NCBI GenBank assembly: GCA_900617975.1
Contig: UZAE01013156.1
Span: 1-11,261 of the forward strand
DNA length: 11,261 nt
Source: Rodentolepis nana
Taxonomy: Eukaryota; Platyhelminthes; Cestoda; Cyclophyllidea; Hymenolepididae
Direction of reading: 5' to 3'
Position numbers and translations under genes: made by a program. Positions 8,274-11,261 of this stretch are shown here, one piece after another. The notes beneath the pieces are model-generated. The model searched no databases and was not told the origin of the DNA. It worked only from the letters and a program-made list of their open reading frames with translations. Numbering within the stretch: position 1 is the stretch's first letter; every line of letters begins with the position of its first letter.

Positions 8274-8558
8274 TCAGAATAGATTCTTAGTCATGTACAC
8301 TTTAGGCACACGATGACGTCTCATGTTGACAAACAAATTTGTTGCGCTATCGCGAACATCTCTGTTTCGGTAAATATTCGTTTTCTCAGAACCAAAATAC
8401 GAATCCAACGGAGATTGACCTAGACACATGTAACCTCCCTTCACAATGGAATCCAAAATAAACTTGAAGGACCCAGAGCAATCATCAGCCCCATGGTTAC
8501 TATAACACTTCAGAAAACCTCGAAAAAGATTCAAGATGGATGTAACGGTCAAACGCAT
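8274..8558 (-). CDS. hypothetical orphan exon or small pseudogene, 94 codons
   Basis: An open frame from ATG (8558-8556) to TGA (8276-8274) sits in an island clearly richer in G+C than the AT-rich DNA on both sides, and its codon choice is balanced rather than A/T-saturated. The protein has mixed composition: a short hydrophobic start, then FLKCYSNHGADDC, KFILDSIVKGGYMCLGQSP, and a basic C-terminus (NMRRHRVPKVYMTKNLF). Four cysteines are present in all. I recognise no domain. An in-frame TAA lies four codons upstream of the ATG, so the frame is short unless it is joined by splicing; I see only a weak acceptor (CATTTTACGTAAG). No TATA box or poly(A) signal stands out. It could be a terminal exon, a fragment of a repeat-encoded protein, a retrocopy remnant or chance. 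The composition contrast makes it the best coding candidate outside the LINE. Confidence 0.3.
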   Translation of the reverse strand: MRLTVTSILNLFRGFLKCYSNHGADDCSGSFKFILDSIVKGGYMCLGQSPLDSYFGSEKTNIYRNRDVRDSATNLFVNMRRHRVPKVYMTKNLF

Positions 8559-9054
8559 GGGAAGTAATCCTTACGTAAAATGATGCTGGATAATAGATAA
8601 TATATATTTCGTACAACAAAATTGAATCACTAATTTGCTGTTAATTTTTGCTTAAATTTTCACAGTTATTTACATGTGCTAAATTTCAGGGTAGTTGAAT
8701 TGTATAATTTTGTAGTAAAACCGATTCTTAAAGCATTTTTTAGTTTTAATTGGGTTGTAAGATTTGTGCTAAATTTAAGTTTAAAAAATAGTGGCGAAAG
8801 GAGGAGGTAGAGCAAGGAACTCTGTGAAAACGCTCATTTTAAGCTGCATAAAAACCTGTGGACATTCTGCCTTCTGCAGTTTCAATTTCATTAAATTTAT
8901 CTTGTCTTTTCATAGCAAAATGGGGTCTATAGATATTCATAAACCATGAGAAGCTAAATCTGTGGAAATGTATTATCAAACCAAAGACAATGGATAAAGA
9001 GCATAATCGATAAAAGCATGAGAAGGTCAAGGCACTAACAGAATAGAGAAAATT
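8559..9054. other. AT-rich non-coding stretch, no gene seen
   Basis: No ORF of credible composition. The minus-strand frame at 8839-9030 gives an F/S/I-rich chance-like peptide. No repeat recognised up to the start of element B's flanking duplication. Confidence 0.55.
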
Positions 9055-9069
9055 AATTAATATAGGTAG
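9055..9069. repeat. candidate target-site duplication, copy B (5' side)
   Basis: AATTAATATAGGTAG here and AATTAATACAGGCAG at 9378-9392 agree at 13 of 15 positions, both differences being T/C transitions. The AATTAAT part may overlap the element's tail on the 3' side, so the informative portion is ATAYAGGYAG. Confidence 0.65.
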
Positions 9070-9377
9070 GGTGAAATAGACTTACCTACACATGATGCAC
9101 CCTGGGCAACGTATACTTATACGGCAAATAAGTCTAAGCGGCAGTTGACTTCTCGTTCCAAATTCCTATGACACCACTGTATGTCATATTCGACCAATTT
9201 CACAGTACTCATCTTACCTTTTCTCTGTCTTTGTGACTGTCTGTCTCTTTAACATCTTTGAATCACTCTTCTCTTCACCCTCTCCACTTTTCTCACTTTG
9301 ATGTTCCTCCCCTCTGTCAAGCCCAAAGTCAGATAAAGGGCTAATAATAAGTGTCATAAAGCCCGAAATTTGAGATA
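9070..9377 (+). mobile_element. short non-autonomous retroelement (SINE-like), copy B
   Basis: A 308-base element in + orientation. It starts GGTGAAATAGACTTACCTAC with a single 40-bp monomer, then the CGTATACTTATACG inverted word, a CCACTGTATGTCATATTCG segment, a pyrimidine-rich body (TCTCTGTCTTTGTGACTGTC), and the 3' end GGGCTAATAATAAGTGTCAT plus TTTGAGATAAAT. It aligns with the reverse complement of copy A along its whole length, lacking A's extra monomers and internal duplication. The 3' end matches the nearby LINE, although the terminal GCCTGCC word has decayed to GCCCGAA. It has no coding capacity in sense. On the antisense strand it keeps an open frame and a GTAAGA donor at 9217-9216, but the acceptor AG is lost (TTTCGG). 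It is more diverged from the LINE tail than A, so probably an older insertion or a different subfamily. Confidence 0.8.
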
Positions 9378-9392
9378 AATTAATACAGGCAG
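9378..9392. repeat. candidate target-site duplication, copy B (3' side)
   Basis: Partner of 9055-9069, immediately after the tail of element B. Confidence 0.65.
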
Positions 9393-9893
9393 TAAATATT
9401 ATAGAAAGGATGAAAGAACTTGGAAAAACGTGGAGAAAACCGACAAGTAAGCAAAAGAGCACGACATATTCCATTTTTATACACAGGAAGGGTCTAAAAA
9501 GCTCTATGAATCATCTATTGCTTATACTTGTTTTTTTTTTCAATGAAGCTACTCAACTACTTGGGAAACCGGATGAAAACTGCAGGAAAAAATTGTAAGT
9601 GGTAAAGCAAAAAAAGTTGTCTTTGTAATTTGCTTTATCCATTGGCACAAATGGGAATGGAGTGGGAAATGGAGGGCATTGTTGTTGAGACAAAAGAAAC
9701 AGTTTTAAAATGTGCGGAAAAGCTGTAAGACCCGAAATCACTTACTCTCTCCCCCCCTCTCCCTCTCTGTGAGAAACCTATGAAAATTAACAAATATTCG
9801 ATTAAATACACTTCAAGAACTTGGTCAAACTTATTAAGGGGTTAAATTGGTACTATCTAAACAGCCCAAAACAGAATAACATGCAATTTTGTT
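9393..9893. other. non-coding stretch between element B and the LINE
   Basis: Holds a T10-11 run near 9530-9540 and a CT-rich tract at 9743-9768. A 62-codon ATG frame (9410-9598, +) ends in a K/N-rich peptide and has no recognisable domain; the opposing frames at 9553-9741 look like shadows. No gene can be supported. The sequence between 9840 and 9893 would hold the LINE's 3' flanking target site, but its 5' partner is outside the window. Confidence 0.5.
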
Positions 9894-10001
9894 ATAAATT
9901 TATTTATTTCAAATGGCAGGCTTTATGATATTTATCATTAACCCTTAATCTTTGACTTCAGCTTCCCCCAAGAAGGGGGGGGGTACATTTATAGCAGTTA
10001 A
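9894..10001 (-). other. LINE 3' UTR and (AAAT)n tail
   Basis: It follows the stop codon at 10004-10002. In sense it contains CCCCC-TTCTT-GGGGG (a strong 5-bp GC hairpin, within the C/G tract at 9965-9983), then ATGATA-AA-TATCAT (9925-9938), then GCCTGCCATTTGAAATAAAT. The last 60 or so bases, from about 9963 down to the tail, are shared with elements A and B and with the fragment at 1-46; the GC hairpin is not. This shared terminus is the likely recognition site for the reverse transcriptase. Confidence 0.8.
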
Positions 10002-10427
10002 TCAATAGCAATTCATTAGCTGTCTTCTTGCTTCCCAGTATCTTTGGCTTTCCGTCCTTGTCTTTAGGGCTGGACACCGAATCAGGTGGGTCCCCTCCAT
10101 TTCCTCCTGTAGGTTACATAGAGAGCATGTGGGTTGAGTGTATAATCCAAATCTGTGAAGATGTTTTGCCAAGCAATCGTGTCCGGTACGTAGTCTAAAC
10201 TCAGCAACGGCTTCGATTCTTGGCCAGTCGGGTATGTCGGAGATTGCCACTGTCCACTGTTTCTCCTTTGTTCGAGCTTTAATTTCGTTGCACCTTGAGG
10301 TCTGGAATTCTCTCCTGATTAAGGCCTTCATTGTGTGGAAAGACATCGGTCGGTCCATGCATTGCAAAATCGTTGTCCCCTTCTTAGCAAGTGTGTCAAC
10401 AACATCAATGTCCGCTAATGGGTTCAT
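10002..10427 (-). pseudogene. LINE ORF2 C-terminal part: RNase H remnant and zinc knuckle
   Basis: About 141 codons. The start NPLADIDVVDTLAKKGTTIL ends in the VDTLAKKG motif, which in RNase H domains closes the region after the catalytic core (usual form GNExADxLAKxG). The preceding core, with its catalytic acidic residues and the HxGxxGNE segment, is absent. Then come a basic linker, WPRIEAVAEFRLRTGHDCLAKHLHR spread over residues 74-98, and a zinc knuckle C-X2-C-X9-H-X3-C (CSLCNLQEEMEGTHLIRC) near residues 101-118. The frame ends at TGA 10004-10002. The ATG at 10427 is probably not a genuine start: this frame continues the previous one across a C5 run where one base appears to be missing. 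Confidence 0.85.
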
Positions 10428-10825
10428 GGGGGTGAGAGGCTTTTTTGTTTGTCATCGATTTGTAATGCTTTCTTCAGTTCTATGGCTTTCTGTATTAGAC
10501 CAGATTGCGTTTTCAGGTGTCTTGGTCTATTCTCATAGGTGCTGAAGAACTTGTCCATGGGAATGCGCAGTAGCTTCTCATACAGGATCAAGGCCTTTTG
10601 TTTGATTAGGGAACCTATTGTGGAGCTTCCTGTAACTAGGAGCATTGCATCAATGGGTGTTGATTTTATCCCTCCAGTAATTAATCGTAATGCTTGGTTG
10701 TGTGCCCTCTCGAGTGGTTTGAGAGTCACCTCAGTGGCTGTAATGAGTGGCTCACAGTAATACAACATTATTGGCTGAATAAACATCTTGTAAGTGGTGT
10801 TGAGAGTTGAGCGTGCACATCCCCA
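10424..10825 (-). pseudogene. LINE ORF2 middle part: thumb and linker after the RT
   Basis: This frame takes over from the palm frame at about 10825 with WGCARSTLNTTYKMFIQPIM, which continues the preceding RLAGA naturally, and ends at TGA 10426-10424. It contains the LYYCEPLITAT block, ALRLITGGIKSTPIDAMLLV, and LLRIPMDKFFSTYENRPRHL, typical of the region between RT and RNase H in Jockey-like elements. The ATG at 10786 is internal to the protein and not a start. The entry into this frame needs one base more than the present sequence has, near 10823-10826, so a single-base deletion is inferred. Confidence 0.85.
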
Positions 10826-11261
10826 TACGCACCAGCAAGACGCTTCAGTACATTCAGTCTATTGGAGGCTCGATTTACTATTTTAGCAATGTGACTTTTC
10901 CACGTTAGCTTTGTGTCAAAAGTCATTCCGAGATAAGTGAACTCATTGGTTTTTTCTATGGTAGTATCCTTGTACCTTAAAAGCGGGGTTATGCTGTGAT
11001 GGGCCAAAGAAAAAGTTTGGAATGCAGTTTTTGCGGTGTTGATTACCATTCCATTGTTGTCGCACCAGTTTGCTAGTAGTTTAAGTGCACAATTTAGGGC
11101 ACTTTCTGTTCTCTCCTGAGCGTTTTTCTTAGGGGCGGAATACCATAGTACCAGATCATCTGCGTAAAGTAAGCACTTGATGCCCGTGACTGTCTGTACC
11201 AATTCGGCTATGTCACTGATGAAGACATTGAAAAGAGTGCAGCTTGTGACAGCTCCCTGTG
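10826..11261 (-). pseudogene. LINE ORF2 reverse transcriptase palm (5' end outside the window)
   Basis: Open from the right edge. It begins QGAVTSCTLFNVFISDI (RT block with QGxVxSxxLFN, carrying Cys where many elements have Pro), followed by the catalytic YADD at 11166-11155 in LLYADDLVLWY. Then come the helix NCALKLLANWCDNNGMVINT with K-T (motif D-like) and FTYLGMTFDTKLTWKSHI (motif E-like), ending ASNRLNVLKRLAGA. Both active-site aspartates of YADD are intact. After about 10826 the reading frame is lost by a one-base deletion and runs into a stop at 10770-10768. The protein would synthesise cDNA at a nicked target site (target-primed reverse transcription). Confidence 0.92.

Larger units (their letters stand above)
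9894..11261 (-). mobile_element. 3' part of a decayed Jockey-like LINE (spider type)
   Basis: On the minus strand, three consecutive frames encode the end of one non-LTR retrotransposon ORF2. In order these are the reverse transcriptase palm, thumb and linker, the last residues of an RNase H domain, and a CCHC zinc knuckle, followed by a short 3' UTR and an (AAAT)n tail. The element continues beyond the right edge, where the endonuclease and the first half of the RT would lie. Two single-base frameshifts (near 10823 and at the C5 run near 10428) and an apparent deletion of most of RNase H make this copy non-functional. Motif wording matches the Jockey-like elements abundant in spider genomes, which is the main clue to the organism. 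Confidence 0.9.

Noticed and set aside
9093..9192. tRNA-type RNA polymerase III A and B boxes in the short element (TGATGCACCCTGG and ATTCGACCA).
   Set aside because: Both deviate from consensus at key positions, the B-box word is not kept in copy A, and the region does not fold as a tRNA.
9214..9474. Minus-strand 86-codon frame with a signal-peptide-like start.
   Set aside because: As a gene: the first part is unique flanking DNA and the second part is the antisense of element B. The hydrophobic start is what T-rich DNA gives by chance. The shared part is reported only as a latent exon observation.
10234..10760. Plus-strand open frames opposite the LINE.
   Set aside because: They are shadows of the minus-strand RT/zinc-knuckle coding sequence and have no motif of their own.

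Overview
This window looks like intergenic or intronic DNA from an arthropod, most likely a spider. That assignment is an inference from the wording of the Jockey-type retrotransposon at the right end (for example the TGHDCLAKHLHRFG and VDTLAKKGT blocks) and from the AT-rich, exon-poor background. I see no complete host gene, no tRNA or rRNA, and no prokaryotic or CRISPR system.

Layout. Positions 1-46 are the 3' end of a retroelement with an (AAAT)n tail, cut by the window edge. From 47 to about 4860 there is AT-rich DNA with no supportable gene, one weak candidate exon (148-268), a perfect 16-bp palindrome and an (ATT)n run. At 4867-5250 lies a GC-richer block with a nested inverted repeat, ending in a long G run that contains an N. 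From 5251 to 6881 the sequence is again AT-rich, with a C run and a weak diverged duplication. At 6882-6987 a CRE-like, TATA-like and initiator-like cluster precedes the first short retroelement.

The most informative part is 7031-11261. Two diverged copies of one short non-autonomous retroelement lie in opposite orientation: copy A at 7043-7528 (minus) and copy B at 9070-9377 (plus). Each is bracketed by a candidate target-site duplication. At 9894-11261 (minus) lies the 3' part of a decayed Jockey-like LINE: reverse transcriptase palm with YADD, thumb/linker, a remnant of RNase H, a CCHC zinc knuckle and a short 3' UTR. The last 60 or so bases of the LINE match the last 60 bases of copies A and B, including a small hairpin and the (AAAT)n tail. 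This is the arrangement expected for a SINE, or an internally deleted LINE, that is copied by the LINE's enzyme.

The short family has two unusual properties. Copy A carries three 40-bp monomers at its 5' end, held in a strict 40-bp register with one unrelated 40-bp slot between them. Read antisense, the family has the layout of a ready-made exon: the tail gives a T-rich tract plus CAG acceptor (lost in B), the body is an open frame in which A and B differ by net multiples of three, and it ends at a consensus GTRAGA donor. The monomers each add a further GAG|GTAAGT donor. In sense this reads ACTTACCT, the same word as the 5' end of U1 snRNA. Apart from a possible orphan exon at 8274-8558 (minus), the window contains no other protein-coding candidate I can defend.
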